NCBI GenBank assembly: GCA_021186555.1
Contig: JAJKFL010000039.1
Span: 25,159,733 to 25,223,732 of the forward strand
Origin: Reticulitermes speratus
Lineage: Eukaryota; Arthropoda; Insecta; Blattodea; Rhinotermitidae
Reading direction: 5' to 3'
DNA: 64,000 bases
Shown one piece after another: positions 1-11,392 of the stretch. Under the pieces are notes generated by a model. It did no database searches and had not been told where the DNA came from. It saw nothing but the letters and a program-made list of their open reading frames with translations. Position numbers and translations under genes: made by a program. The number at the start of each line of letters is the position of its first letter. The stretch's first letter is position 1.

Positions 1-102
1 GGACATGTCACTATCAACAATATAACAATATTGAGTGCTGCACAGCAATGATTTTATGGACCAATTTATGTCGCCGGCAACAATAAAACCTACTTAGGCT
101 TC

Positions 103-291
103 ATGCAAAGTGTCCCACATTTTTGTCCGATTTTAAACATCTTTGGAGTTGCTGGACAGATTTTCATGAAAGTCCCCAATATCAAGTCTCATGGAAGTCG
201 TCCAGTGGAATCCACGGTGATAAGTGCGGACAGACAAAGACGTGGCGAAGCTAATGAGCGCTTTTCGCGGTTATGCGAACGCACGTAAAAA
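103..291 (+). repeat. 3' end of dispersed repeat F (partial copy)
   Basis: This short piece matches the right end of two longer copies at about 49.6 and 58.1 kb. Shared landmarks are a GTCCAGTGG block, a gcggacagaca stretch, and a terminal block reading agctaat, then cgc, then gcgaacgc. It is diverged and has lost most of the left part. The class of the element is unknown; no coding capacity is visible. Confidence 0.5.
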
Positions 292-3200
292 AGTAGCGAT
301 TTCAGAACAGTGTCCTTTAAATCTGTGATAATGTAAATGTAACTTAGTGCATCTTGTACTCTTCGAATTACTATGCAGGTCGTAATAACAAATTTACGCA
401 CCTGCACAACTTCATATGTTTGTATATTACAGACATTCCTTATAGGTAGCTACATGTTTCGGCATTATGCCGTCAGACTAGCATATTTACTTCAGTAAGA
501 AGTAGTAATGTTCCTTGCCAGTGATGTCATTATACCCCGGAATTCCGGGTTTACACATGTATGTTAAATATAACGTAGCCCTGGCGCGAAACAGGACTTG
601 CGGATAGACAAATTAAGACTTGGATCACCAGATAAGAAAGACTTGTGGGATGGTTGCTTCAATCATTGTGTTATCAGTTCAAAAGCGGATACTGAATGGA
701 GGGTCCGAAGAAACGAAAATTTCCATTGGGGATAACGGCCCTATGAATTAGTTGCTTTCAACATCTGTTTCTCCTACTCTGTCTGTCTGTTTCTCGTAAG
801 AAACGCGCAAACTTGCGAACTCAGTACATAGCGTGCTGTTCCTATAAACAAATGTGCCAGCCACTACGTGACTGTCTGCAGATTCATTTCTCACCTCACA
901 CACGCAAACTCATTGATGAGACTAATTTCACGTGCGGGTTTAGTTTTGTACGCGCTGGTGGCGGTATTCTGTAGCGTGTAAATTCGCTAAGAACTATAGG
1001 GGCCCCACGATTATCGAGTCCGGGGGGCGGGGGCTGACCGGTTATCTACGCCACCGAGCTGAGACCATCTCTGCATTAATTTGAAATTTCAAGAATTGGA
1101 ATAAAGAATCTACGTGCTGTGGAGGGTTACGTGAAGGCATATCGGCTATGTTATTCTTTATGATATTGCTGGCCAACGTACAGCCCTCGTTTATCTGAAC
1201 AGTTTCGGTAATACTGTTTAACAAACATAATGTAATAGGTCTGCAGAATATAATGTTGCAAAGTTAATAACTAGCAATAAAACAAATGAGCTTTGGAAGA
1301 GGCTATGGACCAGTCGTAAGACAGACTACGGAATGATGATGAATGAATATGATGGTGTGAAAGGAGATAGGATAATTGTCACATGTGTCGTTTATGATCT
1401 GAGTGGAATTAAGTTTGTTAAGATCGGGGCTGTTTTTTTATTATTTTGGCTTTCATAACAGAAGGTGTTTCTAGATCGTGTGAACAAATGCAGTGTTCAA
1501 GGACCATCCTTTACCGTGGAATAATTTGATTTCATTACTTTCCAAGTGTAGCGTATGTCATTAATGTGTCTGCAGAGAGATATTGACGTAACACGCTCGT
1601 GCCACATATGTGGCTCACGTGCCTCAAATTGATCACTGTTTGTGCCTTTCTGCCTTGAGCACGTCAAGTCACGGTCGGTGTGAAATTTGTAGATTCGGCT
1701 TCTTAAAAGAACTTGTGTTTGGAGTGGCGTCATGCGTAGTGCTGGTTGAGATGAATTCTAGAACAGCAGTAGGCCTATAAATTAGCCACAATCTCCCCAT
1801 CTCCAGCAGACCTGCTCACCAGTTCAGTCCACACAACTGTAACGTTAGCCGTGAAGCAATCGGACGGGATGTGTTTCACATTTGTTATGAACCTTCTTCT
1901 GGCATCAAGCAAGTTGTTGTGGCAACCTTCTGCCTCTATTTTATAGTAATGCTAAGAGTCCATTTCGTTCAGATTTCGAGGAGTTTCATCCTTTGTACCT
2001 CTCCTTTTGATTATTCCTTTATACGGTATGTACGTACTCATGATTTCATACCAAGCATGGCGAAAATATTTTAAGGCCACTTGCCCAAAATTATGAGAAA
2101 CATTTTCTAATTTAGTTTTACTTGTCCTGAACTTCTAGTACGCTTTTCAAAGAAAGATATTTGTATGATGTAGTGTAGTCCAAATAATTTGGTACCAAAT
2201 TAGAGAGGGAACTGCGTTTAAGTATTGGCTACTAAAATTGGTATATGAGGTTCGTTACTTAGTCTTCCTGATAGTCTCACAAGCGGCACTGATTTCATCT
2301 GTCGGTATACGTACAAAGTGGGGGTTTACATAATCTATTACAGTAAATAAATTTTCACAAGTGTATGTTGATGAAAGATTTCTTAATAACACCACTATCC
2401 TTTTTTTTCAGATTGCGAATTTTGCAGGAAAAGTATTCGAAGCTTCTGTCAGTTCATGTTCAACTCGTAACATTTGTTTGCCGCACAGAGGCTTGTGAGG
2501 ATTGGCGTTACGTATGTTCGGTACGCTTTCATATATAAGTCAAATTTTCAAGCTGAATCTATCCGTCTGAAATTCAATTAATTCCATTGAAACAGTCCAA
2601 TCAAAACTTTGAACTTCCTGTTTCCCACGGTATTTCAAGAGCAATACTCTTTTGTCTGTACGCAGAAATACGGAAATTATCAGCTAACCCTTTCTTTTAT
2701 AGAGGCAGTTATACCTGAGGAAGGTTACAAAATCCTGCGTCTCTGGAAGTCAAGAAATTAAAAGAACGTTCAGATACTGATTCAGATGTAGAAACTGCTT
2801 CAGTATACGACTCCTCCAATCATTTTTTGATGTAATGTGGACTTATTTTCAAGTGGTATGATGATAATGAACGTGACATCACTGGTCTTTAAATTTTGCA
2901 GTTTCACAGTCAACTCGGTGATCTGAACACACAAGACAATAAAGAAGATTAGAACAGAATGGAAGGACTGCGTGTCACCTGAACGCGGACATTGTCGACA
3001 CCCCACCCCCGTTCCCAGAACAGTTTCATTTCATTCATACTCTGCACGATCTCTCGAGCACACAGCTACAACTAATCAACAAGCTCCGTTGTACATCGGC
3101 ACACTGCCACACATTGTAACAATTTTTTTTTAATAAGTTTAAACTGTCTATTATATCTCTGGAGCTAATCACTTTACAGACAATTGTTACCGTATCTTGC

Positions 3201-4000
3201 ATGTGCTAACGATCATAATTAGCACACAGTCCTTATTGGTGAACAGTACAATACAGTCGAATAACCGACTTGTTTTGTGATCGATGTAATTCCTGATAGA
3301 TTTTTTTTTTGTCCATCGTACTTGGAACTCGTCAACAGTGCCAGAAACTGTTCTGAAAATATCTACGTATTTTACGAGTAGAATTAAATAAAGAGTTCAC
3401 GGCCGAACTACAGAGATATGGAATCCAGTTGTTATCCTATTTAAAGTAGCAAGTTGGGTGCTTTCTAAAAGCACTTTGTTATCGTCTGACATTTAGAATT
3501 TTGTTGGCTCAACGAGATGAATATATGATGTATGTTTTTTCGTCCATACAGTAAATAAATAAATACAAGACATCGAAACTTGTAACAAATTTTGTGAGAT
3601 AATTTATTTTGTTAATCATGTTGTCGGCGTACGTTGTATCTCTTTTCTCTTCCTCGCTTTTCAGCGAAACGCTATCAAGTTAATTTTGTAATACCGCCTA
3701 AGAGTATATCAGGTATGTAAAGCATAACGTCCAGAACAGAACTCACAATATTTTTCAGTTTCTATCAGTCACCATATCTTTCCTTTCACTGCCTTTGAAA
3801 TTTCCGTCTTGTATTTCGGCCTTTATACATTAGAAAACATTTGCTGAACTTTGCATCGACACGTAAATTACTCACGGCAGATGGCAGACAAACTGCTGAC
3901 TCCAACTCGTCTGATCGGAATGGTGTAAACAACGCACACAGGGCGCTTTCTGCTGGTGTGTGCTCTTCCTCATTTTCCACGGAGTAGAAGCAGATAGATT
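292..4000. other. Unassigned AT-rich DNA
   Basis: Apart from the decayed hammerhead-like motif at 446-486, I see no exon with a credible frame and splice sites, no RNA gene and no element with clear ends. Short open frames on both strands have no recognisable protein content. There are only short T-runs and a 14-bp palindrome (cccggaattccggg) near 537. Confidence 0.5.
446..486 (-). ncRNA. Decayed hammerhead-like motif
   Basis: On the minus strand a GGCAT/ATGCC hairpin is followed by GAAAC and ATGTA. The flanks CTAGT and GCTA can form a 4-bp stem I with one G-U pair. The first core strand is only CTGA followed by C: the NGA part of CUGANGA is missing, so cleavage activity is not expected. It is read as a relic of the motif that is intact at 54664-54707. 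Confidence 0.45.
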
Positions 4001-4004
4001 CTCA

Positions 4005-4085
4005 GCTAGTCAAGAAATCCCCGCAGTTTATGGAACACAATGTTCATTACCGCGCTCACAAGAACCCGCCACGTTTTCCTACCTA
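4005..4085 (-). mobile_element. LINE 3' end, antisense fragment
   Basis: The text from ctcagctagtcaagaaat through ttatggaacac to acaagaacccgcc matches the 3' end of the LINE seen in sense orientation at 29.0-29.5 kb, in reverse complement. Only the last ~80 bp are present, as expected from a 5'-truncated insertion. Confidence 0.6.
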
Positions 4086-4224
4086 TTTTCACACGCATGA
4101 ACATCAGTTTCATTCTCACTAGCATATAACCAAAATTACTTTAGTACACTAATGTAGTTGTATTTTTATCAGACGCTTTCTCTGAAACAGAATTTTCATT
4201 GCGCAGTGAGTCACGCATACAACT

Positions 4225-4758
4225 TGTTCATTGTTGCTCTTGTGCACTAATACGCCATTGTCGCTGTTCTGTGCACTAATACTCCATTGTTGCTGTTCTG
4301 TACACTAATACTCCATTGTTGCTGTTCTGTACACTAATACTGCATTGTTGCTGTTCTGTGCACTAATACTGCACTGTTGCTGTTCTGTGCACTAATACTC
4401 CATTGTTGCTGTTCTGTACACTAATACTCCATTGTTGCTGTTCTGTACACTAATACTCCATTGTTGCTGTTCTGTACATCAATACTCCATTGTTGCTGTT
4501 CTGCGCACTAATAATCCATTTTCGCTGTTCTGTGCACTAGTACTCCAGTGTTGCTGTTCTGTGCACTAATACTGCATTGTTGCTGTTCTGTACACTAATA
4601 CTCCATTGTTGCTGTTCTGTACATCAATACTCCATTGTTGCTGTTCTGCGCACTAATAATCCATTTTCGCTGTTCTGTGCACTAATATTCCATTGTCTCT
4701 GTTCTGTTCACTAGCACTCCAGTGTTGCTGTTCTGTGCACTAATACTGCATTGTCGCA
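4225..4758. repeat. 29-bp minisatellite, about 18 units
   Basis: The unit is close to ctccattgttgctgttctg followed by tacactaata (29 bp). Units vary at a few fixed places (tacac/tgcac, ctcc/ctgc, gttgct/ttcgct). A variant block starting gtacatcaat occurs at 4474 and again at 4619, exactly 145 bp (five units) apart, so the array grew partly by multi-unit duplication. There are no unique spacers, so it is not CRISPR-like. Confidence 0.9.
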
Positions 4759-4985
4759 GAACGTCGAAGTGAGAGGCTGGTATCGTGTTTGGAAGGTCCC
4801 CGGTGGAACCCTTGGCCTGTAGACTGGCTGCCATCACGGAGGTTTTTGTGGTTTTCCTCAGACCCTCCAGGAAAATTCTGGCGTATTCAGATTGGGGCAC
4901 GTCCTCTGCCTTTCATATTATTTCAAATTCATTATCTCAGATTATCACAACAATCCATGCTATATAACATGAACTCCTAAAAACA
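4759..4985 (+). mobile_element. SINE-like fragment
   Basis: The segment around 4841-4880 (gtttttgtggttttcctcag, then accctccagg, aaaattctgg) resembles the body of the tRNA-headed SINE at 39.5-39.7 kb (ttctgacccctccaggcaaa). The tRNA-like head is not clear, and the minisatellite abuts the left side. Confidence 0.4.
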
Positions 4986-5720
4986 TCAACTCACAAATAA
5001 TTAAACTACATTATCACTTCAGGAAAGATGCTTCATACTGTTCTAAGGATTCTTCTTTGTCTTAAAGTGGTAGGCCTGCTTGATTATTGTGTCAAGTTTT
5101 TGTTCTTTCGTTGGTTGCTTCGAACTGAAAGGCGTTTTATCCTGAACTGATTATACTTTCTGGACGGAAACAGTATAGCTTACACTTCCAGTCTCCTCTT
5201 AATGGAATTTAATTTTATTTGTATATATGATTTGTTAAAAGAGGAAGGGGGAGGAGAAAACAGGAATGATGTTCCGAAAATACCAACCATTTTGTTATGT
5301 CCTTACCTAGCAGCATCATATTTGTTTATTACCACATGACGTGCGTGTATATACAACAACATTACATGTCGACGGACCGTCGGAGCTCCGACCAATGACA
5401 GATGGCTGTTGCAAGTGGAAGCCTACCTGCTGGGCGGAGTCGACCGTTAAAACAGACGAGACACTTGACTGGTAGGTGAAGAAAGCAACCACACTGAGTA
5501 AAAGTCACCTCGGCACTCGACTTATTTGTTACCTCCGCAACCTTCCAGTTCCACTCAGAAAGTCTACGGCTTCCAGCTCAAACGACAAATAACAACAGTG
5601 CCGAGAAAAAAATAGAAGAAATCATGGAACATGTCAGAATTCAATTTCGAGGGGATGCTTTGACAATTAATAAACAAAGACTGTTATTTTTGCTTACAAA
5701 TGTAGAAACAGAAATCTAAT
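4986..5720. other. Unassigned DNA
   Basis: I see no gene or element with clear boundaries. The part from 5360 to 5600 is somewhat richer in G and C and contains short inverted words (ggaccgtcggagctccgacc), but no exon or family could be assigned. Confidence 0.45.
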
Positions 5721-5723
5721 TTT

Positions 5724-5980
5724 GCCTGATCTGCGCTCTTCTGGGATATTACGCAGCATCGAGTGGCAATCCTTTACCGACGTTTCGGTACAGCGTATCG
5801 GCCCCATCTTCAAAGGTCCAGAAGTCCAAGTCTTCTTGTCTTCTTGGACTTCTTGACCCTTGAAGATAGCACAGATACATTGTCCCGAAACGTCGGTGAA
5901 GATTACCACTCGACGCTGCGTAATATCCCAGAAGAGCGCAGATCTCATCAACATCGCGGCGAAAGCCTGAAATCACGTAT
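5724..5980. mobile_element. Foldback element, family A
   Basis: This is a near-palindrome of about 255 bp. The left arm reads gatctgcgctcttctgggat, then a cagcatcgagtgg block, then ccgacgtttcgg. The right arm repeats these in reverse complement and ends in gcggcgaaagcctgaaatca. In the middle are two inverted copies of a cttgaagatgggrcc hairpin block. Arm sequence is shared with copies at 6.5, 9.6, 34.0, 50.8 and 56.4 kb. No transposase is present. Short open frames through it are translations of the arms, not genes. Confidence 0.8.
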
Positions 5981-6045
5981 AATTTTGCCTGTTTTTTATA
6001 TGGATATGAAGCTTGGTCTGTCACATTAATGAGATAACAAAGGCC

Positions 6046-6372
6046 GAGGGTGTTGGTGAGTGGGGTTGTGAGGAAGATACTTTGCTCTGAAAGGGAGGAA
6101 ATAAGCAGGCAGTAGAGACATTTGCGTAATGAGGAACTTCAGGATTGTACGTCTCACCAAATATTTTTCGGCATGAGTTGGGCAGGGCATCTGGCACGCA
6201 TGATGGAGAAAAGAAATGCGTACAGGGTTTTGGTTGAGAAACGTGAGGGAGACAACTTGGAAGAGCTAGGCGTAGATGGAAGGATGATATTAAGATCAAT
6301 CTTAAAGAAATAAAGTAGGAGGGCGTGAACTGAATTGATATGGTTCGGGATAGGGCGGGGGGTCTTATGAAC
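6046..6372 (+). mobile_element. LINE ORF2 C-terminal fragment, decayed
   Basis: In + frames this gives an LRNEELQD block, then SWAGHLARMMEKRNAYRVLV, then an acidic linker and DGRMILRSILKK. The same order of blocks is seen in the better copy at 29.0-29.4 kb ([31 protein letters not shown]). It is the extreme C-terminus of a non-LTR retrotransposon polyprotein, downstream of the reverse transcriptase domain. Frameshifts and a stop after the lysine pair show it is dead. Confidence 0.7.
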
Positions 6373-6462
6373 ACGGTAATGTATTTAGGTATATATGTAT
6401 TTGGTGGTAGTTATGTATGTATATGTGGACATGTTTAATGAATTACATTTAAAGGTTCGTGA

Positions 6463-6700
6463 TTTCAGGCTTCCGTCGCGATGTTGAGGAGATCTGCGCT
6501 CTTCTGGGATAACACGTAGCGTTGAGTGGTAATCGTTTACCGACGTTTCGGCATAACCTATCGGTCCCATCTTCAAGGGCCAAGAAGTCCAAAAGTCCAA
6601 GAATATTTGGACGTCTTGACCCTTGAAGATGGGACCGATAGGTTGTCCTGAAACGTTGGTAAAGGATTACCACTCGACGCTACGTAATATCTCATTTAAA
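6463..6700. mobile_element. Foldback element, family A
   Basis: It starts at gatttcaggcttccgtcgcg and ends near cgacgctacgtaatatctca. Both arms carry the ccgacgtttcgg / cctgaaacgttgg words around a centre of aagaagtccaaaagtcc. The right arm has point changes in the otherwise constant cgaaacgtcgg word. Confidence 0.75.
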
Positions 6701-7485
6701 GATTCAGTTCGTACCGCAAAGTTAACGCTCTTCGTCTCGGTTGTAACAACCAGTTAACACTGTGCAGGGAAGTAATCGCCGTTTGTTCTGATATCCAAAC
6801 AAAACACAGCAGTACACTGTGTGGGCGGGCAGAACGTAGGAATTTGAAATGTTAAACCTGGTGTAACACTAGGCTTTAATGCTTTTCTGTGTAAATGATC
6901 GCAATTACTGCGGATATCGTACAAGACACGTGAACTGTGTAGGCACAATACAGTTTCTTAAAGTTACAGCAGGTGGTACATATAGTTACCACTAGGCTTT
7001 GAAATGGTAGATATGCTTGTCACATTGACTTCGACAGCGTATAAGATCACCGAATCACCATGTCAGTTCGGCAACTTCTCCACCGTTGTAGTGTAACGGG
7101 GCAGTATGCTAGTTGCGTGCAGGCTGTATTATTGCTAACAAAGCAGCCTTTTCAACAAATTACTCAGGCATGTAGGTCTAGGCTGCACCGAACACTGTGA
7201 CGCACTGTTTACACTAGATGAAAATATAACTGTATTCAGATGGTGGGAAGATGCACTCTGCTTGCGATTGGTTGAAAATCTGCCACTAAATGGCGGTGTC
7301 TGTCCTTTCTCTGGTTCAGATATGGACATCAGTGTCACGTGGGTGTTAGCCGGGTATTAGCAACACATACAAGCACGCTACGTAGCAGCTGCTTAACTGA
7401 TTGTTATGACTAACATGGCAAATGTGAGAACTCGTAATCTGTAAACAGTAAGAGGGGCTTGCACTATAACGAGTTGCAGAGAGCA
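6701..7485. other. Unassigned DNA
   Basis: No feature could be supported. Short open frames on the minus strand (6754-6948, 7135-7338) have no recognisable domain and no splice context. Confidence 0.45.
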
Positions 7486-7487
7486 TA

Positions 7488-7830
7488 GTCCTTCTTGATA
7501 AGCTAATAGTTCCTAAGCTTGTTAAGAAATTCCACGAATTTTATGGAACCTGAAGGTTCATTACCGTGTTCACAAGAACCCGTCACATGTCCCTATCCTG
7601 AGCCAGATGAGTCCCGTCCACGTCCTCCCATCCTATTTCTTTTTTAGATCCATTTTAATATTATGCTCACATCCACGATTAGGTGTTCCAAGTGGCTTTT
7701 TTTTTCCTTCAGGTTTTCCCACCGAAATCCTGTACGTCCTATACATGCTACATGCCCCACCCCTCTCATCCTCATGATGTGATCACCCTAGTAATATTTG
7801 GCGACAAGTTCAAATTGGCTTCATATTCAA
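7488..7830 (-). mobile_element. LINE 3' end, antisense fragment
   Basis: Reading the minus strand from the right gives a decayed ORF2 C-terminus and the LINE 3' untranslated end. Landmarks on the + strand are gagcatagtccttcttgata (7484), gttcattaccgtgttcacaa, cctatcctgagccagatgag and cttcaggttttcccaccgaa. The same landmarks, in this order, occur at 25.2-25.7 kb. Confidence 0.7.
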
Positions 7831-7834
7831 GGGT

Positions 7835-7940
7835 TACGAATTTGAATCTTGTTCCCGATAGCGGCTGCTCGGGAGGATATTGTCGTAGTTTTTCTCAGAT
7901 CCACCGTGAACATGCTGTAGTATCTTAAACAGGCCACGAC
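7835..7940 (+). mobile_element. SINE-like fragment
   Basis: The stretch tttttctcagatccaccgtg followed by gtatcttaaacaggccacga resembles SINE bodies elsewhere in the window. No tRNA-like head or tail can be delimited. Confidence 0.3.
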
Positions 7941-8655
7941 TACTACTCCTACATCATTTTTACAGTAATTTTATCATTAGATGTACCTGTAACCAGTGTT
8001 GGCTGTCTGATTCAGAGAGATTCCTTAAGCACAAGCAGCAATGTGTGATATTAATAGATCTGCACACTGTAAATGCATCTTATAGGCCTACTAATGGTAC
8101 AAAAGTGCATGGTTGGATCTTTCGGAACGCTACAATGAAAGACAGTATAACCGTTTGTTTTAATATTGTTTTTCTTTCACTCCACCCTTTGCAGGATCGT
8201 ACTTGGAATTGCTTCTTGTGAATGGGATTTCACATTACTAACGAACCTTCCGAAAGTTATTTGCTTTCAGAGTAGCTGGTTTTCTTTTGTGTGTTACGCT
8301 CCACGTGTCCGCTTATTGTCAGTTTGAATTCATGCTTATAGATATGTGTGAAAATCTAGAGAGAAAGTGGAATGAAAACATAGAGAGAATCATGAAATGA
8401 GGTCGTCCAGTTTCAGACCTTCAGCAGCTGTAATTATTACGGTGAATTATAATATGTAATTAATCGCATCATGGTCAGTCAATTTAGAAAATCCCGGAAC
8501 CATATCTTAACTTTACTAAATTAATCACACCCATGACTGATAGACCTTTTTGCTTTATGTGTTAAACATGACCTTCTTTCGACATGTCTCTGACGTCTTG
8601 GTATAGGATCTTCCTTAAGAAATTCTAAGTCCTTCCAGTGATCAGGAAATTACCT
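7941..8655. other. Unassigned AT-rich DNA
   Basis: I see no exon, RNA gene or element with recognisable ends here. Confidence 0.45.
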
Positions 8656-8661
8656 CTTGTG

Positions 8662-8915
8662 ATCCCAGTGGCCGCACGGTCTAAGACGTGGGTCTGCGGC
8701 CGCTCTCCTACTGGGATTGCGAGTTGGAATACCGCCGGGGGCATGGATGTCTGCCTTTTGTGAGTGTTACGTGTTGTCAGTTAAAGGTCTCTGCGTCGAG
8801 CTGATCACTTGTCTAGAGGAGTCCTGTTGAGTGTGTTGTGTCTTGAGTGTTATCGTGAAGCCTCGATAATGAGGGGACCCTGGTCGACTAGGGGCTGTCG
8901 AGCCGTGAAAAAAAA
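8662..8915 (+). mobile_element. tRNA-derived SINE, family 1
   Basis: The head reads gtggccgcacggtctaagac and carries an A-box-like word (tggccgc..ggtctaag) and a decayed B box (gagttggaatacc where other copies have gggttcgaatccc). The body gcatggatgtctg through gagctgatcact and gaggagtcct matches copies at 31.65-31.91 (minus), 40.07-40.28 and 59.43-59.69 kb. This copy ends in an A-run after gagccgtg, whereas the other three end in a G-run. Confidence 0.8.
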
Positions 8916-8983
8916 TATTAGCCATATGTTCATTACCGTCACCTCACAAAGGCGCAGTTTTAAACATCCGTTTCAACACCTGT

Positions 8984-9003
8984 CGCTCTCTCTCTCTCTC
9001 TTT
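8984..9003. repeat. (TC)n microsatellite
   Basis: A short pure run of tc dinucleotides. Confidence 0.9.
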
Positions 9004-9059
9004 CTGAATTTCTGCCAATATGTTGTATGAATTACTAAGTGAGATGAAAGTTGTTCCTA

Positions 9060-9110
9060 TGTTTAAGCACCGCGCCATGAAGGCGCATGGGAAATGAAAG
9101 TAAGCTCCAC
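9060..9110 (+). mobile_element. SINE family 3 tail fragment
   Basis: The words gcaccgcgccatgaaggcgc and atgggaaatgaaagtaa resemble the end of family 3 SINEs (ccttcatggcgtggccatgt at 63.87 kb). It is short and could be chance. Confidence 0.25.
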
Positions 9111-9538
9111 ATATTCTTAACTTGGCATAAACTGGGTGTGAATAGTCAGCCACGTGTACTTGTCCCTCTAGTATTAGATGCTGGGAGCGCACTAAAGCCG
9201 GCCTAGACATGCTGACGAAGATAAGAAACATTGCCCTAGCCGGGTGTCGCACACCAGTCCATCTTATTATCAGTCACTTTGATTGAGCTGTCTGGCAGAA
9301 GAAAAAATAGTGAAGCTTCTCGTACTGTAATGGTTTCATTCCTGTGTTACTTTGTCTCTCAGAGGTCCAAATGTTTCTTCCCGTTACGTCAACTTTCTGT
9401 TCCCTCCTGTACTTGTAAGGCCACGCCGCACACCGATATGAATGTCCTGAATGTTACAGGCCCGTGTCTTGTGAAAGTCTGTGGAGATTTGGACAGTACA
9501 CGAAATGTTGATCGCTTCTGATCCGAGCGGCAGTACGT

Positions 9539-9724
9539 GATTTGAGGCTTCCGCCACGATGTAGGTGAAATTTGCGCTCTTCTAGGATGTTACGCAGCGC
9601 TGAGTTGTATTTCTTTCTCTCTTTCTTTCTTCTTGGATTTCCTGACCCTTGAAGATGGGACCGATGGGTTGTCCCGAAACGTCGGTACAGAACTGTCACT
9701 CAACTCTGCGTAATATCCCAGACG
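9539..9724. mobile_element. Foldback element, family A
   Basis: It runs from gatttgaggcttccgccacg to taatatcccagac. The left arm lacks its gacgtttcgg section and goes straight into a ctttctttctt stretch. The right arm is complete, with a tgaagatgggacc hairpin block at 9650-9675 and cgaaacgtcgg at 9675-9685. Confidence 0.7.
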
Positions 9725-10990
9725 TACTTCAGTAGCCAGCACATTTTCGTTCAGCTTATGCAGTACTTTACTTTCCGCTGTCGTTCACGAATGACGAATA
9801 CTGCGGACTGAAATGCCGACGATCGATTCCAGGCAGGGGCAAATCGATTCATATTTTCCAGTCAAATCGGCATGGTTCATTGCGAGATTTTGAGGTTATC
9901 ACAGCGGTGTTGATCAACGTGTGGGCCTGCTGGGATGGTTAGCCGTCTCGAGTGTTGTCTAGTACTGGACATCCCTTAAGACTGGGATCTTCATTAGCAC
10001 GGTTGCATCTTACAAACACGCCTGCGGGTAGTACAAATGCCATTAAAACATAGACGATCTAGTTTCTGTGACCCTTAAATACATCGCACTGACCGCAAGT
10101 GCTTTTAGCCTCTATCCTACTAGGGTGAGTAGTTTAAATCTTAGCGCATGGTTTACGAAAAATATTCATATTATTTGAACAGAAAAAGATTATGGAATAA
10201 ACGACGTTCTGTGGAAAAACACAAACTATGCAGCATGGCTTAAAAATGCAGCCAATTTCCTTGCTGCCTAAGTATGTAAAATTAATTTTTATGGGTGTTT
10301 CCTGCATGGGTTTGCATATGTAAACACAGGTAGTAAAGAGGTTAATACATGTTTATCGTAAAGAAACAAGACTGAGTGTCGGAAACACAAGGCTCACGTT
10401 GCAATCACAACGGACGTACGAAACATCATAAAAGGAGCCGACAGCTAGATACACCCACTGCTCTGTAGCAGAGCACAGCCTGAGTGAGCGGACCACCCAT
10501 ATTATGGAACCAGAAAACTGCCAGGAGAGGCCATGGCTTGTCCTCACCCTTCTGATTTGTGTGAGCTGCACAAAATGACAGAATGCTCTGTCACATGTCC
10601 AATTTCAACTGTCCCGTACCTAATGAGTGCTGTTGTGCTGAGTCTTTCCAGTGGAGGTAGATTTCGCGTTTTATCTCTCGGCACACAGGTTCACATTTCT
10701 TCAACTTTGCCCCTGGAAATAATCAATGTTACATGTTGGTTTGGAGTCTGGTTTGGCCTTTAGTCGGTTTGAACTTTATTGGAGACCTGCAACTAGTTTG
10801 TGTTTAGTGTTTACAGATTTCCTTACTTGGAGTATTAGTTTGCCGGAGTTAAAGAAATGTGTGCTTAAGCACATTTGGCATGGGGCTAGGCTATGTCTTA
10901 TATGACTGAATGACGGCTGAAACATTAAAATTATAATTACGTGGGACAAGTTGTTAATGGTCCCAGAGTTAAAAAAAACAGTGGAGCGAA
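9725..10990. other. Unassigned DNA with a possible SINE fragment
   Basis: Around 9790-9860 (gatcgattccaggcaggggc) there is a SINE-like piece. The remainder, including short frames at 10353-10571 and 10533-10763, shows nothing recognisable. Confidence 0.4.
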
Positions 10991-10994
10991 TTTT

Positions 10995-11075
10995 CTAGGC
11001 AAAACACTGGCGACTCGTATACCGAAGGTTCTGGGTTCGAATCTCATGCGTGAAGTGGCTAACTGGACTGCTTTT
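10995..11075 (+). mobile_element. tRNA-like SINE head fragment
   Basis: The word ggttctgggttcgaatctc at 11028-11046 is a good RNA polymerase III B box. No tRNA cloverleaf closes around it, so I read it as a SINE head and not a tRNA gene. Confidence 0.45.
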
Positions 11076-11189
11076 CTTTCTTTATTACCCTCAGACTTTC
11101 GATAGTAGTTCGGAGGTTGTAGGCCTACGTTCCGAAATAGACCATCACCGCTTCCTGCCATATCCTTTCTAACTTGCAAAGATTTGAAA

Positions 11190-11392
11190 CTCTAACAGCG
11201 GTGTTTCTGAAGACTCAAGCCGTACGGTATTTGATGTCGTGTCATTGGGCCAGTAGTTTCCGACGGTTCAAAGGACCATAATGCCTTCATCTTCAGGGTC
11301 AAGTAGCCCAAGAAGAATGACTGCTTGATCCTGAAGATGTACTACGATTGCACGAAACGTCGGGAACTAATCGCCTAACCGCACGGTGTCAC
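11190..11392. mobile_element. Foldback element, family B
   Basis: The left arm has acagcggtgtttctgaagac and tcatcttcagggtcaag. The right arm has cttgatcctgaagatg and gcacgaaacgtcgg, ending ccgcacggtgtcac. Family B shares the cgaaacgtcgg word with family A, but its outer arms differ (cagcggtgtttctg... where A has gatttcaggcttccgc). Confidence 0.65.

Noticed and set aside
1770-1830. Possible core promoter (tataaat near 1775 and a tcagtc initiator-like word near 1824)
   Set aside because: The spacing of about 50 bp is too long for a TATA-initiator pair, and no exon follows.
5694-6029. Open frames on both strands through the 5.7-kb element
   Set aside because: They are translations of the foldback arms. 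The same peptides recur wherever the element does, on either strand.
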